Assembly: GCF_013002715.1 (NCBI RefSeq) | Contig: NZ_JABENB010000001.1 | Coordinates: 1,364,001 to 1,428,000 of the forward strand | DNA length: 64,000 nucleotides | Reading direction: 5' to 3' | Origin: Flexivirga aerilata | GTDB taxonomy: Bacteria > Actinomycetota > Actinomycetes > Actinomycetales > Dermatophilaceae | Translations under genes and position numbers: made by a program | The notes under the pieces: model-generated | Seen by the model: the letters and a program-made list of their open reading frames with translations, nothing else | Told to the model about the DNA's origin: nothing | Databases searched by the model: none | Part shown: positions 34,193-42,264 of the stretch, piece by piece | Layout of the letters: each line of letters opens with the position of its first letter | How positions within the stretch are numbered: the stretch's first letter is position 1

Positions 34193-35470
34193 ATGAGCCC
34201 TCGTGACGTTTACGTCCTCGGTGGCAACCGGATCCCGTTCGTGCGATCCGGTGGCAAATACCTCAAGGCGTCCAATCAGGACATGCTGACCAGCGCGATC
34301 GACGGGCTCGTCTCGCGCTACGGCCTGGCAGGCGAGCGCCTCGGGGAGGTCGCGGCCGGTGCGGTGCTGAAGCACTCGCGCGACTTCAACCTCACCCGCG
34401 AGTCCGTGCTCGGCTCGCACCTGTCGCCGACCACCCCGGCGTATGACGTGCAGCAGGCCTGCGGCACCGGTCTCGAGGCGGCGATCCTGGTCGCCAACAA
34501 GATCGCGCTCGGCCAGATCGACTCGGCCATCGCCGGCGGCACCGACACCACCTCCGACGCGCCGCTGTCGATCAACGACGGTCTGCGCCGCACGCTGATG
34601 AAGGCCAACTACGCCAAGACGCCGCAGCAGCGCATCTCGGCCGTGCTCAAGATCCGCCCGGCGCAGCTGGCGCCGGAGCAGCCGACCAACGGTGAGCCGC
34701 GCACCGGCCTGTCGATGGGTGAGCACCAGGCGATCACCACCAAGGAGTGGGGCATCACCCGCGAGGCGCAGGACGAGCTGACCGCGCTCAGCCACCAGAA
34801 TCTCGCGGCCGCCTACGACCGCGGCTTCTTCGACGACCTGATCACGCCCTACCTCGGGGTGACCAAGGACAACAACCTGCGGCCGGACTCCACGGTGGAG
34901 AAGCTCGCCAAGCTGAAGCCGGTCTTCGGCAAGGGCGAGGGCGCCACGATGACGGCCGGCAACTCCACGCCGCTCACCGACGGCGCCTCCGCGGTGCTGC
35001 TCGGCACCAAAGAGTGGGCGGACGAGCACAAGATCACCCCGCTCGCCCGGTTCGTCGACGGCGAGACCGCGGCGGTCGACTACGTCACCGGCAACGAGGG
35101 CCTGCTGATGGCCCCGCCATACGCCATCGCGCGGCTGCTGCAGCGCAACAATCTGACGCTGCAGGACTTCGACTTCTACGAGATCCACGAGGCGTTCGCG
35201 TCCACCGTGCTGTGCCACCTGGCCGCGATGGAGAGCGCCGAGTTCTGCAAGGAGAAGCTCGGCCTCGAGGCGCCGCTCGGCTCGATCGACCGCAGCAAGC
35301 TCAACGTCAACGGCTCCTCGCTCGCCGCGGGGCACCCCTTCGCCGCGACCGGTGGCCGCATCATCGCCTCGGCCGCAAAACAGTTGCACGAGAAGGGTTC
35401 CGGCCGGGCGCTCATCTCGATCTGCGCCGCGGGTGGCCTCGGTGTGGTGGCCATTCTGGAGGCGGCGTGA
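34193..35470 (+). CDS. fadA2: Acetyl-CoA C-acyltransferase (thiolase)
   Basis: 425 residues. Thiolase motifs are all present: nucleophile Cys in VQQACGTGLEAA, EIHEAF His, GHPFAATGGR, and the final Cys in ICAAGGLG. It cleaves or condenses 3-ketoacyl-CoA with CoA. Gene order fadA2-fabG4-htdX mirrors the mycobacterial Rv0243-Rv0242c-Rv0241c group, which is why the symbol is used. fabG4 follows 46 bp later. Confidence 0.9.
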   Translation: MSPRDVYVLGGNRIPFVRSGGKYLKASNQDMLTSAIDGLVSRYGLAGERLGEVAAGAVLKHSRDFNLTRESVLGSHLSPTTPAYDVQQACGTGLEAAILVANKIALGQIDSAIAGGTDTTSDAPLSINDGLRRTLMKANYAKTPQQRISAVLKIRPAQLAPEQPTNGEPRTGLSMGEHQAITTKEWGITREAQDELTALSHQNLAAAYDRGFFDDLITPYLGVTKDNNLRPDSTVEKLAKLKPVFGKGEGATMTAGNSTPLTDGASAVLLGTKEWADEHKITPLARFVDGETAAVDYVTGNEGLLMAPPYAIARLLQRNNLTLQDFDFYEIHEAFASTVLCHLAAMESAEFCKEKLGLEAPLGSIDRSKLNVNGSSLAAGHPFAATGGRIIASAAKQLHEKGSGRALISICAAGGLGVVAILEAA

Positions 35471-35516
35471 CGATGCACGAGCGACGCCCGCAGACGACGA
35501 CAGAGGAGCGATAGAC

Positions 35517-36884
35517 ATGGCTGACACTTACTCGAACCTGGTCAACAAGAACCCCCTCGGCAAGAAGGTCGCGAGCCAGTTCGGGCTGCCCAAGCCGGCC
35601 CTGCTGCGCCGCTACAAGGAGGGCCAGCAGCTGATCGAGGGACCGGCCGCGGTCGCCGGCATCGGCTCCGCGCCGGCCGTCGCCTCCGCGTCGGCGATCG
35701 TCAAGGCGTCGGGCGGCGAGGTCGTCGAGGCCACCCCCGAGACGTCGTATGACGCCCGCCTGGCCGCGATCGTCTTCGACGCCACCCAGGCGCGCACCCT
35801 CGACCAGCTCGACGAGCTGCGCCAGGTCGTCGCCCCGGCGCTGAAGAAGACCCACTCGTCCGCGCGGCTGGTCATCATCGGCACCACGCCGAGCGAACTC
35901 TCCGACCCCGAGGCGGCCGCCACCCAGCAGGCGCTGGAGGGCATCACCCGCTCCATCGGCAAGGAGATGCTGCGCGGCGGCACCGCCAACCTGCTGTGGG
36001 TGGACGAGAAGGCGCAGGGCGACTCGGCCGTGCTGGCCGCCCCGCTGCGCTTCCTGCTGTCGAGCCGCTCGGCATACGTCTCGGGTCAGCCGATCCGGGT
36101 GCGGGACGCCGACGTGCCCGACGTCGAGGACTGGCACACCCCGCTCGCCGGGGAGACCGCCGTGATCACCGGTGCCGCCCGCGGCATCGGCGCCGAGATC
36201 GCTAAGGTGTTCGCCCGGGCCGGCGCCACCCTGATCCTGGTCGACATCCCCGCCTCCGGGGAGGCCCTGAGCAAGGTCGCCAACTCGCTCGGGGCGACCG
36301 CGTTGCAGCTCGACGTGACCGCGGCCGACGCCGGCGAGCGCATCGCCGAGGCGGTCGCGCGCAAGAGCGACAAGCTCGACGTGATGGTGCACAACGCTGG
36401 CATCACCCGCGACAAACTCTTCGTCAACACCGACGAAAACCGTTGGGGCAGTGTGCTGGACGTCAACCTGCGCGCGCAGTTCCGGATCAACAAGGTGCTG
36501 CTCGACAAGGGCGTCAAGGGCGGTCTCGCCGACGGCGGCCGGATCATCGGCGTCGCCTCGATCAGCGGCATCGGCGGCAACCGCGGCCAGTCCAACTACG
36601 CCGCGTCGAAGGCCGGCGTGATCGGCATGGTGCGCCAGCTGTCGCAGACGCTCGCCGACCGTGGCATCACCGTCAACGCGGTCGCGCCCGGCTTCATCGA
36701 GACCGAGATGACCGCCAAGATCCCGTTCGCCACCCGCGAGGTCGGCCGCCGGCTCAACTCGCTGCTGCAGGGCGGCCAGCCGGTCGACGTCGGCGAGGCG
36801 ATCGCGTTCTTCGCCGAGCCGGGTTCGGCGGGCGTGACCGGCCAGGTGCTGCGCGTCTGCGGCCAGAGCCAGCTGGGCGCCTGA
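35517..36884 (+). CDS. fabG4: Two-domain 3-oxoacyl-CoA/ACP reductase FabG4
   Basis: 455 residues, the length of FabG4. The N-terminal half (to about residue 205) is a degenerate flavodoxin-like Rossmann domain. The C-terminal half is a full SDR: TGAARGIGAEIA, HNAG, the Ser-Tyr-Lys set ending YAASKAG, and GFIETEMT. High-molecular-weight FabG4 reduces 3-ketoacyl-CoA with NADH and in mycobacteria pairs with HtdX. A GAGGAGCGA site precedes the ATG. Confidence 0.92.
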   Translation: MADTYSNLVNKNPLGKKVASQFGLPKPALLRRYKEGQQLIEGPAAVAGIGSAPAVASASAIVKASGGEVVEATPETSYDARLAAIVFDATQARTLDQLDELRQVVAPALKKTHSSARLVIIGTTPSELSDPEAAATQQALEGITRSIGKEMLRGGTANLLWVDEKAQGDSAVLAAPLRFLLSSRSAYVSGQPIRVRDADVPDVEDWHTPLAGETAVITGAARGIGAEIAKVFARAGATLILVDIPASGEALSKVANSLGATALQLDVTAADAGERIAEAVARKSDKLDVMVHNAGITRDKLFVNTDENRWGSVLDVNLRAQFRINKVLLDKGVKGGLADGGRIIGVASISGIGGNRGQSNYAASKAGVIGMVRQLSQTLADRGITVNAVAPGFIETEMTAKIPFATREVGRRLNSLLQGGQPVDVGEAIAFFAEPGSAGVTGQVLRVCGQSQLGA

Positions 36885-36887
36885 CCA

Positions 36888-36933
36888 CCCCACGAAGTTC
36901 TCCGCTCGTTCCTCGCTCCGATACTTCGCGGGG
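36888..36933. repeat. Inverted repeat between fabG4 and htdX
   Basis: CCCCACGAAGT (36888-36898) and ACTTCGCGGGG (36923-36933) pair at 10 of 11 positions around a 24-nt loop. It interrupts an otherwise co-directional operon and might attenuate or stabilise the transcript. Confidence 0.5.
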
Positions 36934-36962
36934 ACCCCGACTCCAAGAACGGTGATGTCTCG

Positions 36963-37832
36963 ATGAGTACGAAAGTGATCGAACTCAAGTCCGCGCCGTC
37001 GTTGGGCAAGCTCTATGCCAAGGCGGTCGCGTCGTCGCGCGGCCGCCGCGGCAAGGGCGGCCTGCCCGACGTCAAGGTCGTGCGCAAGGGCGTGAAGGTC
37101 GACCCCAGCGCGCTCGCCGACTACGACCACGTGTGCGGCTACACGCTGCGCGAGCAGCTGCCCGCGACCTACCTGCACAACCTGGTATTCCCTTTGCAGG
37201 TAACGCTTTTCACGCAAGGCAAGTATCCGTACCCGCTCGTCGGCAGCGTGCACCTCGACAACACGCTGACCGTCCACCGGCCGGTGACCATGGACGAGAC
37301 GCTCGACCTGTCGACGTGGGCGACCAACGCCCGCCCGCACAAGAGCGGCGTGCAGGTCGACGTCGTCTCGCAGGTGCACGTCGGCGACGAGCTCGTCTGG
37401 GAGGGGCTGGCGACATACCTCTATCGCGGTCAGCGGATCGACGGCGACGTGCCGCCGCGGCCCGAGGAGGACGAGGCCCCGGACGGCCCCGGGATCATCT
37501 GGCGGCTGCCCGGTGACCTCGGCCGGCAGTTCTCCACGGTGAGCGGCGACGTCAACCCGATCCACATGCACCCGCTCAGCGCGAAGGCGATGGGCTTCCC
37601 GTCGGCGATCGTGCACGGCATGTGGAGCCAGGCGGCGATGCTCGCGGCCATCGACAACCGCCTCCCGGACGCGTATGTCGCGACGATGTCGTTCCGCAAG
37701 CCGGTCCTCATCCCGGGCACGACCCGCCTCGTCGCCCACCAGGGCGGGCAGGACGGATCGTGGGAGCTGGCGCTGCGCAACCACCGCAAGGGCACCGAGC
37801 TCGTGCGGGGGCAGGTGCGGCCGATTTCGTGA
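36963..37832 (+). CDS. htdX: 3-hydroxyacyl dehydratase HtdX-like (double hotdog MaoC)
   Basis: 289 residues. An N-terminal hotdog half without the catalytic motif (residues about 1-150) is followed by a C-terminal MaoC half with the hydratase-2 motif FSTVSGDVNPIHMHPLSAK ... FPSAIVHGMWSQA. This is the HtdX layout. It interconverts (R)-3-hydroxyacyl- and trans-2-enoyl thioesters. Last gene of the fadA2-fabG4-htdX series, 78 bp after fabG4. Confidence 0.9.
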   Translation: MSTKVIELKSAPSLGKLYAKAVASSRGRRGKGGLPDVKVVRKGVKVDPSALADYDHVCGYTLREQLPATYLHNLVFPLQVTLFTQGKYPYPLVGSVHLDNTLTVHRPVTMDETLDLSTWATNARPHKSGVQVDVVSQVHVGDELVWEGLATYLYRGQRIDGDVPPRPEEDEAPDGPGIIWRLPGDLGRQFSTVSGDVNPIHMHPLSAKAMGFPSAIVHGMWSQAAMLAAIDNRLPDAYVATMSFRKPVLIPGTTRLVAHQGGQDGSWELALRNHRKGTELVRGQVRPIS

Positions 37833-37907
37833 TCGGAGAGGCAGTGAGGTAGCCTTTTCGCTGCGCTGCTCGGCAGGGTGACAGTCAGTCACGCGCCGGT
37901 CAGGCAG

Positions 37908-37980
37908 GCCCCTATAGCTCAGTCGGCAGAGCGTCTCCATGGTAAGGAGAAGGTCAACGGTTCGATTCCGTTTGGGGGCT
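37908..37980 (+). tRNA. tRNA-Thr (GGT)
   Basis: Acceptor GCCCCTA pairs with TGGGGGC, anticodon stem CTCC/GGAG around ATGGTAA gives anticodon GGT, and a normal T-loop TTCGATT. Discriminator T; CCA not encoded. Confidence 0.96.
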
Positions 37981-38026
37981 CCGATGGGTCCGACGGTCCA
38001 CCTCGCGTGGGCCGGGGCCCGTCCGA

Positions 38027-38100
38027 GGCGGGATAGCTCAGCTGGTTAGAGCGCACGACTCATAATCGTGAGGTCGCGGGATCGAGCCCCGCTCCCGCTA
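38027..38100 (+). tRNA. tRNA-Met (CAT), elongator type, with A54
   Basis: Acceptor GGCGGGA pairs with TCCCGCT (first pair G-T), the anticodon loop CTCATAA gives CAT, and the T-arm stem is GCGGG/CCCGC. The T-loop reads ATCGAGC, so position 54, almost always T, is A. Discriminator A; CCA not encoded. Position between tRNA-Thr and rpmG is the common actinobacterial arrangement. Confidence 0.94.
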
Positions 38101-38154
38101 CTGAACATTTCCGCATCACCCAAGACAGACACGTAATTTCGAGAGCAGGTTGCC

Positions 38155-38325
38155 GTGGCCAGCAAGAGCGCAGACATTCGCCCCAAGATCACCTTGGCGT
38201 GCACCGAGTGCAAAGAGCGCAACTACGTCACCAAGAAGAACCGGCGCAACAACCCCGACCGCGTCGAGTTCATGAAGTACTGCCCGCGGGACCGCAAGCA
38301 CACCCTGCACCGCGAGACTCGCTGA
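38155..38325 (+). CDS. rpmG: 50S ribosomal protein L33
   Basis: 56 residues from a [23 protein letters not shown] ..., a clear zinc-type L33. The first zinc pair CTEC is present, but the second is CPRD instead of the usual CxxC, so only three Cys remain (C16, C19, C43). It binds the large subunit near the E site. Too short for many gene finders. Position next to tRNA-Met and hadA matches other actinobacteria. Confidence 0.94.
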   Translation: MASKSADIRPKITLACTECKERNYVTKKNRRNNPDRVEFMKYCPRDRKHTLHRETR

Positions 38326-38411
38326 AGTCCTCGGTCGCGGTTCCTCCTCGATCAGCGAACTCGTTCCTCGTTGCCTGATCCGATCGTCACCACGACGCCG
38401 GAATCGCCCGA

Positions 38412-38481
38412 ACTAGTACCACTCAATGTGGACTTGTCACGTGCTCTAGCACGTGACAAGTCCACATTTCGTTGTACCAGT
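38412..38481. repeat. Symmetric 70-bp inverted repeat
   Basis: Inner arms 38425-38445 and 38448-38468 are perfect 21-nt complements around a 2-nt centre. Outer arms ACTAGTAC (38412-38419) and GTACCAGT (38474-38481) pair at 7 of 8 positions, and both gaps are 5 nt. It is AT-richer than its surroundings. It lies between rpmG and hadA. It may act as a terminator for rpmG, but no T tract follows and the size is unusual. Confidence 0.85.
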
Positions 38482-38519
38482 AGGTCGTGGGATCCGCCGT
38501 GCTCGATAGGCTCGCGGGC

Positions 38520-38963
38520 ATGCCAGTCAATCCCGAGGTGGCGGGCCGCACTTACCCGCCGTCACCGCCGTATGTCGTGTCGCGCGCGAAGATCGCCGAG
38601 TTCGCCACGGCGGTCGGCGCCACCGATCAGGCCCACTTCGACCCGGCCGCGGCCAAGCAGCGCGGCTACGCGGACGTCATCGCGCCGCCGACCTTCGCGG
38701 TGCTGATCGCCCAGCAGGGCGAGGCCGCCGCGATGGTCGACCCCGAGGCCGGCATCGACTTCAGCCGCCTGGTGCACGGCGAGGAGTCGTTCACCCACCA
38801 CCGTCCGCTGACCGCGGGCGACGAGGTGCAGGCGACCACCACCATCGAGAAGGTCCGGCAGGCCGGCGGCCACTCGATGGTGACGTTGGGCACGCAGTTG
38901 ACCACCGCCGACGGCGAGGTCGTCACCGATACGACATCCGTGGTGGTGATTCGTGGTGAGTGA
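38520..38963 (+). CDS. hadA: HadA-like (FAS1-like) dehydratase subunit
   Basis: 147 residues from ATG 38520 (MPVNPEVAGRTYPPSPPYVV). It is the N-terminal MaoC/FAS1-like hotdog subunit: TDQAHFDPAAAKQRGYADVIAPPTF-like substrate side and FTHHRPLTAGDEV, without the catalytic Asp/His motif. It forms a heterodimer with the next gene product to dehydrate (R)-3-hydroxyacyl thioesters. rpmG-hadA-hadB order equals the mycobacterial locus. Confidence 0.88.
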   Translation: MPVNPEVAGRTYPPSPPYVVSRAKIAEFATAVGATDQAHFDPAAAKQRGYADVIAPPTFAVLIAQQGEAAAMVDPEAGIDFSRLVHGEESFTHHRPLTAGDEVQATTTIEKVRQAGGHSMVTLGTQLTTADGEVVTDTTSVVVIRGE

Positions 38964-39417
38964 CCTCCAGCCCGGCGACCAGATCCCGCCCCGCACCGTG
39001 CACGTCGTCCGCGCCACCCTGGTCCGCTACGCCGGGGCGAGCGGCGACTTCAACCCGATCCACTGGGACGAGCGCTTCGCCACCTCCGTCGGCCTGCCCG
39101 ACGTCATCGCCCACGGCATGTGGACCATGGGCGCGGCCATCCAGCCGGTCGTGGACTGGCTCGGCGACGCGGGGCGGGTCACGTCATACGGCGTGCGGTT
39201 CAGCGCACCCGTCCCTGTGTCGTACGACGGGGGCGCCGACCTGCAGGTCGGCGGCACCGTGAAGGACGTCACCGACGACACCGCCACGATCGACATCACC
39301 GCCACCCACGGCGACGACAAGGTCCTGGTGCGTGCCCGCGCGACCGTGGCGCTGACGCCGAAGCCCGAGTCTGAGCCGGAATCCGAGCCGGAATCTGAGC
39401 CGGAGCTGCTGGCCTGA
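38953..39417 (+). CDS. hadB: HadB-like catalytic dehydratase subunit
   Basis: About 154 residues; GTG at 38953, or 38956. It carries the hydratase-2 catalytic motif YAGASGDFNPIHWDE ... GLPDVIAHGMW. It overlaps hadA by 11 bp and murB by 1 bp. The C-terminus ends in a Pro-Glu-Ser repeat (PESEPESEPESEPE) that is disordered and probably dispensable. HadAB of mycobacteria elongates mycolates; here a fatty-acid role is more likely. Confidence 0.9.
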   Translation: MVSDLQPGDQIPPRTVHVVRATLVRYAGASGDFNPIHWDERFATSVGLPDVIAHGMWTMGAAIQPVVDWLGDAGRVTSYGVRFSAPVPVSYDGGADLQVGGTVKDVTDDTATIDITATHGDDKVLVRARATVALTPKPESEPESEPESEPELLA

Positions 39418-40505
39418 TGCGCGAAGCCGACGGGGTCGAGCTGGCCCCGCTCACCACCATGCGCGTCGGCGGCCCGGCCGACCGGCTGGTCGTCGCCGAG
39501 TCCACCGACGAGATCGTCGACGTGGTGCGCGAGGTCGACGACGCGGACGAGCAGTTGCTGGTGATCTCCGGCGGGTCCAACCTGGTGATCGCCGACGACG
39601 GCTTCCGCGGCACGGTGCTGCGGATCGCGAACTCCGGCATCGAGGTCGAGTCCGCCGACGACTGCGGCGGCGTTCACGTGCGGGTCGCGTCGGGGGAGGA
39701 GTGGGACGACTTCGTCGCGCGCTGCTGCGTCGAGGGCTGGTCCGGCGTCGAGGGGTTGTCCGGCATACCCGGGCTGGCCGGTGCGACGCCGGTGCAGAAC
39801 GTCGGCGCCTACGGTCAGGAGGTCGCGCAGACGATCGCGTCAGTGCGGGTGTTCGACCGGCAGGAGCAGCGGGTCGTCACCTTCGCCAACGCCGACTGCC
39901 AATTCGCTTACCGTCACTCGCTGTTCAAGGGCACACCGTTTCGCGGCGGCGGTCGCTACGTGGTGCTCGACGTGCTCTTCGCGCTGCGTCCGACGGAGTT
40001 GTCGCAGCCGGTCGGCTACGAGGCGCTGGCTCGCGGACTCGGTGTGGAGCTCGGCGCCCGCGTGCCGCTCGGCGACGCCCGCGACGCCGTGCTGGAGCAG
40101 CGTCGCCGTCGCGGCATGGTGCTCGACGCCGACGACCACGACACGTGGTCGTGCGGCTCGTTCTTCACCAACCCCATCATCAGCGGCAACGCGTTCGAGC
40201 AGCTGACGCTGGCTGCCGCCGACCGGTTCGGCGCCGACGCGCCACCGCTGCCGGGCTGGCCGACGGCGGGCACCGGGGTCAAGACGAGCGCCGCCTGGCT
40301 GATCCAGCACGCCGGCTTCGACAAGGGCTTCGGTATGCCGGGCCCGGCCGCGCTCTCCACCAAGCACCCGCTGGCGATCACCAACCGCGGCGATGCGAAG
40401 GCGGCCGACGTGGCCGCGCTGGCCCGGCAGGTCCGCGACGGGGTGCTCGAGGCGTTCGGGGTCGAGCTGGTCAACGAGCCGGTCTTCGTCGGCCACGAGC
40501 TGTAG
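39417..40505 (+). CDS. murB: UDP-N-acetylmuramate dehydrogenase
   Basis: 362 residues. FAD site VISGGSNLVIADDGF; VEGLSGIPGLAGATPVQNVG; AYRHSLFK; catalytic Ser in WSCGSFFTNP; Glu in NEPVFVG. It reduces UDP-GlcNAc-enolpyruvate to UDP-MurNAc with NADPH in the cytoplasm, a committed step of peptidoglycan synthesis. The ATG overlaps the hadB stop by one base. Confidence 0.96.
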   Translation: MREADGVELAPLTTMRVGGPADRLVVAESTDEIVDVVREVDDADEQLLVISGGSNLVIADDGFRGTVLRIANSGIEVESADDCGGVHVRVASGEEWDDFVARCCVEGWSGVEGLSGIPGLAGATPVQNVGAYGQEVAQTIASVRVFDRQEQRVVTFANADCQFAYRHSLFKGTPFRGGGRYVVLDVLFALRPTELSQPVGYEALARGLGVELGARVPLGDARDAVLEQRRRRGMVLDADDHDTWSCGSFFTNPIISGNAFEQLTLAAADRFGADAPPLPGWPTAGTGVKTSAAWLIQHAGFDKGFGMPGPAALSTKHPLAITNRGDAKAADVAALARQVRDGVLEAFGVELVNEPVFVGHEL

Positions 40506-40600
40506 CTCGCGCGAAAGTCTCCCCACCGGGCGGGTGCGGTGCGACCATGGAAGTCGGTCGCGGGCGCCGCGGCGGCGCATCGCGACCGGAGGAGGTCGCG

Positions 40601-41008
40601 ATGATGCGCCTGGCCCAATACGCGTTGGCCTGCATCGCCCCGGCGGCGGTGCTGCTCGGCTGCGAGCGCGCGGCGCGGGTGATGAGCGGTGAGGCCGCCT
40701 GGCCGTGGCAGCCGCAACCCGTGCGCGGCAGGCGCGGCAGCGCGCCCGACCTGCCGGTGCGGCCGGTGCACGACATCGCCCAGCTCACCGCGGACCTGAC
40801 CCGGCTCTACGCCGAGCTCGGTGTCCTGCGCACCTCCCGCGCGGCGGCGCGCGTGCACCGCCTCAAGGCGACCACGCTCGCCTACGACGACATGCTCGAA
40901 ACCTGTTGTCGCTCCTTGCAACTGGACGATCTTCCGCCGCGCCCGTGGTCGGCGGTCGACCGGTTGGAGGTCGAGGCCAGCCTGGAGTCGGCCGGGCTGC
41001 GCTGGTGA
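40601..41008 (+). CDS. Uncharacterised small protein downstream of murB
   Basis: 135 residues from an ATG with a strong GGAGGAGG site (40588-40595). An N-terminal hydrophobic helix (LAQYALACIAPAAVLLGCER) could be a membrane anchor or a lipobox-like segment. The rest is polar, with a helical DIAQLTADLTRLYAELG and a Cys-Cys pair (ETCCRSLQL). No known domain was recognised. Confidence 0.65.
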   Translation: MMRLAQYALACIAPAAVLLGCERAARVMSGEAAWPWQPQPVRGRRGSAPDLPVRPVHDIAQLTADLTRLYAELGVLRTSRAAARVHRLKATTLAYDDMLETCCRSLQLDDLPPRPWSAVDRLEVEASLESAGLRW

Positions 41009-41057
41009 CCGCACACGCCGAGGCCACCCGGGCCGGGACCCGACCGGACCCTGGCGC

Positions 41058-41125
41058 CGACTGACGGCCCGTTTGTCGGCTGACGGTCCGATGCGGGCGT
41101 CACTCGCCGAGGAAGCCGTCAGTCG
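41058..41125. repeat. REP-like hairpin, copy 2
   Basis: It shares the loop CCGATGCG and the 3' arm CGCCGAGGAAGCCGTCAGTCG region with the element at 4245-4312. The outer 11-bp arms (CGACTGACGGC / GCCGTCAGTCG) pair perfectly, while the inner left arm has diverged. It lies at the 3' end of the small murB-downstream gene, just before the poly-G tract. Confidence 0.75.
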
Positions 41126-41126
41126 C

Positions 41127-41141
41127 GGGGGGGGGGGGGGG
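41127..41141. repeat. Homopolymer of 15 G
   Basis: Fifteen consecutive G directly after the REP-like element, 12 bp beyond the stop of the minus-strand adenosine deaminase gene. Non-coding. Likely length-variable, and also a place where sequencing length is unreliable. Confidence 0.85.
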
Positions 41142-41153
41142 CGCTGCCGGCGG

Positions 41154-42194
41154 TCAGGCCGGGCGCGCGAGCCAGGCGTCGATGTCGCGCCGGGCGGCCG
41201 CCCGCACGTCGTCGGGCGCGAGTGACGCGTCGATGGACGACCGCGCGAGGCCGGCGAGTTCGGCGTCGGTGAAGTCGTGGTCGTCGCGTGCCGAGCGGTA
41301 TTGATCGCCGAGCCGGTGCCCGAAGAGCAGCGGGTCGTCCGCGCCGAGCGCGACCTGCGCGCCGGCGTCGACCAGTCGCCGCAGCGGCACGTCGGCGGGG
41401 GTCGGGTAGACGCCGAGGGCGACGTTGGAGCCGGGGCAGACCTCGAGCGCGACGCCGGAGTCCACGACCCGCCGCAGCACCGCGTCCGACTCGGCCGAGC
41501 GCACCCCGTGGCCGAGCCGGGTCGGGTCGAGGGAGTCCAGCGTCTCGCTGACCGCCTGCGGCCCGAGCAGCTCACCCGCGTGTGGCACCCGCGCCAGACC
41601 GGCCTTGCCCGCGATCGCGAACGCGGGCGCGAAATCCGTTGTCGTGCCGCGACGTTCGTCGTTGGACAGGCCGAAGCCGATCACCTGTCCCGGCTGGTCG
41701 CCGGCGTGGTGCGCGGCGAGCCGGGCGAGCGTGCGCGCGTCCATCGGGTGCCGGAGCCGGGAGGCCGCCACGATCACCCCGACGCCGATCGGCAGGTCCT
41801 CACTCGCCGCCCGCGCCTCGTCGAGCACGATCTCCAGGGCGGGGGTGATGCCGCCCAGGCGGGCGGCATACGACGTCGGGTCGACCTGGAGCTCCAGCCA
41901 GCGCGAGCCCTCCGCCGCGTCGTCCTCGGCGGCCTCGCGGACGAGGCGCCGCAGGTCCGACTCGTCCTGCACGCAGGCGCGAGCTGCGTCATACAGGCGC
42001 TGGAAGCGGAACCACCCGCGCTCGTCCCTGGCCGACAGTTGCGGCGGCCAGCCGCCCTGCAGCAGCGCCTCGGGTAACCGCAGGCCGTGCTTGTCGGCGA
42101 GGTCGTGCAGGGTCGCGATCCGCATCGACCCGGTGAAGTGTAGGTGCAGGTGGGCCTTCGGCAGCGTCGTGACGTCACGCTCCCTTGTCCGCAT
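41154..42194 (-). CDS. add: Adenosine deaminase-family enzyme
   Basis: 346 residues from MRTRERDVTTLPKAHLHLHF. The zinc site is present: HLHLHFTGSM, RVPHAGELLGP (His, Glu), LGHGVRSAES, ALEVCPGSNVALG and GADDPLLFG (Asp). It hydrolyses adenosine (or a related aminopurine) to inosine plus ammonia. An upstream Met is possible, but the family starts near TLPKAHLHLH. Transcribed alone. Confidence 0.87.
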   Translation of the reverse strand: MRTRERDVTTLPKAHLHLHFTGSMRIATLHDLADKHGLRLPEALLQGGWPPQLSARDERGWFRFQRLYDAARACVQDESDLRRLVREAAEDDAAEGSRWLELQVDPTSYAARLGGITPALEIVLDEARAASEDLPIGVGVIVAASRLRHPMDARTLARLAAHHAGDQPGQVIGFGLSNDERRGTTTDFAPAFAIAGKAGLARVPHAGELLGPQAVSETLDSLDPTRLGHGVRSAESDAVLRRVVDSGVALEVCPGSNVALGVYPTPADVPLRRLVDAGAQVALGADDPLLFGHRLGDQYRSARDDHDFTDAELAGLARSSIDASLAPDDVRAAARRDIDAWLARPA

Positions 42195-42264
42195 ACACCA
42201 GAACCTAGCGTCTCCGGCGCACACCGAGCTCGAGCGATATTGGCCAGTGCGACGACATGACGTG

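Noticed and set aside
36888..36933. Transcription terminator that separates htdX from fabG4
   Set aside because: Large loop and no T tract; treated as a repeat, since htdX belongs functionally with the upstream genes.
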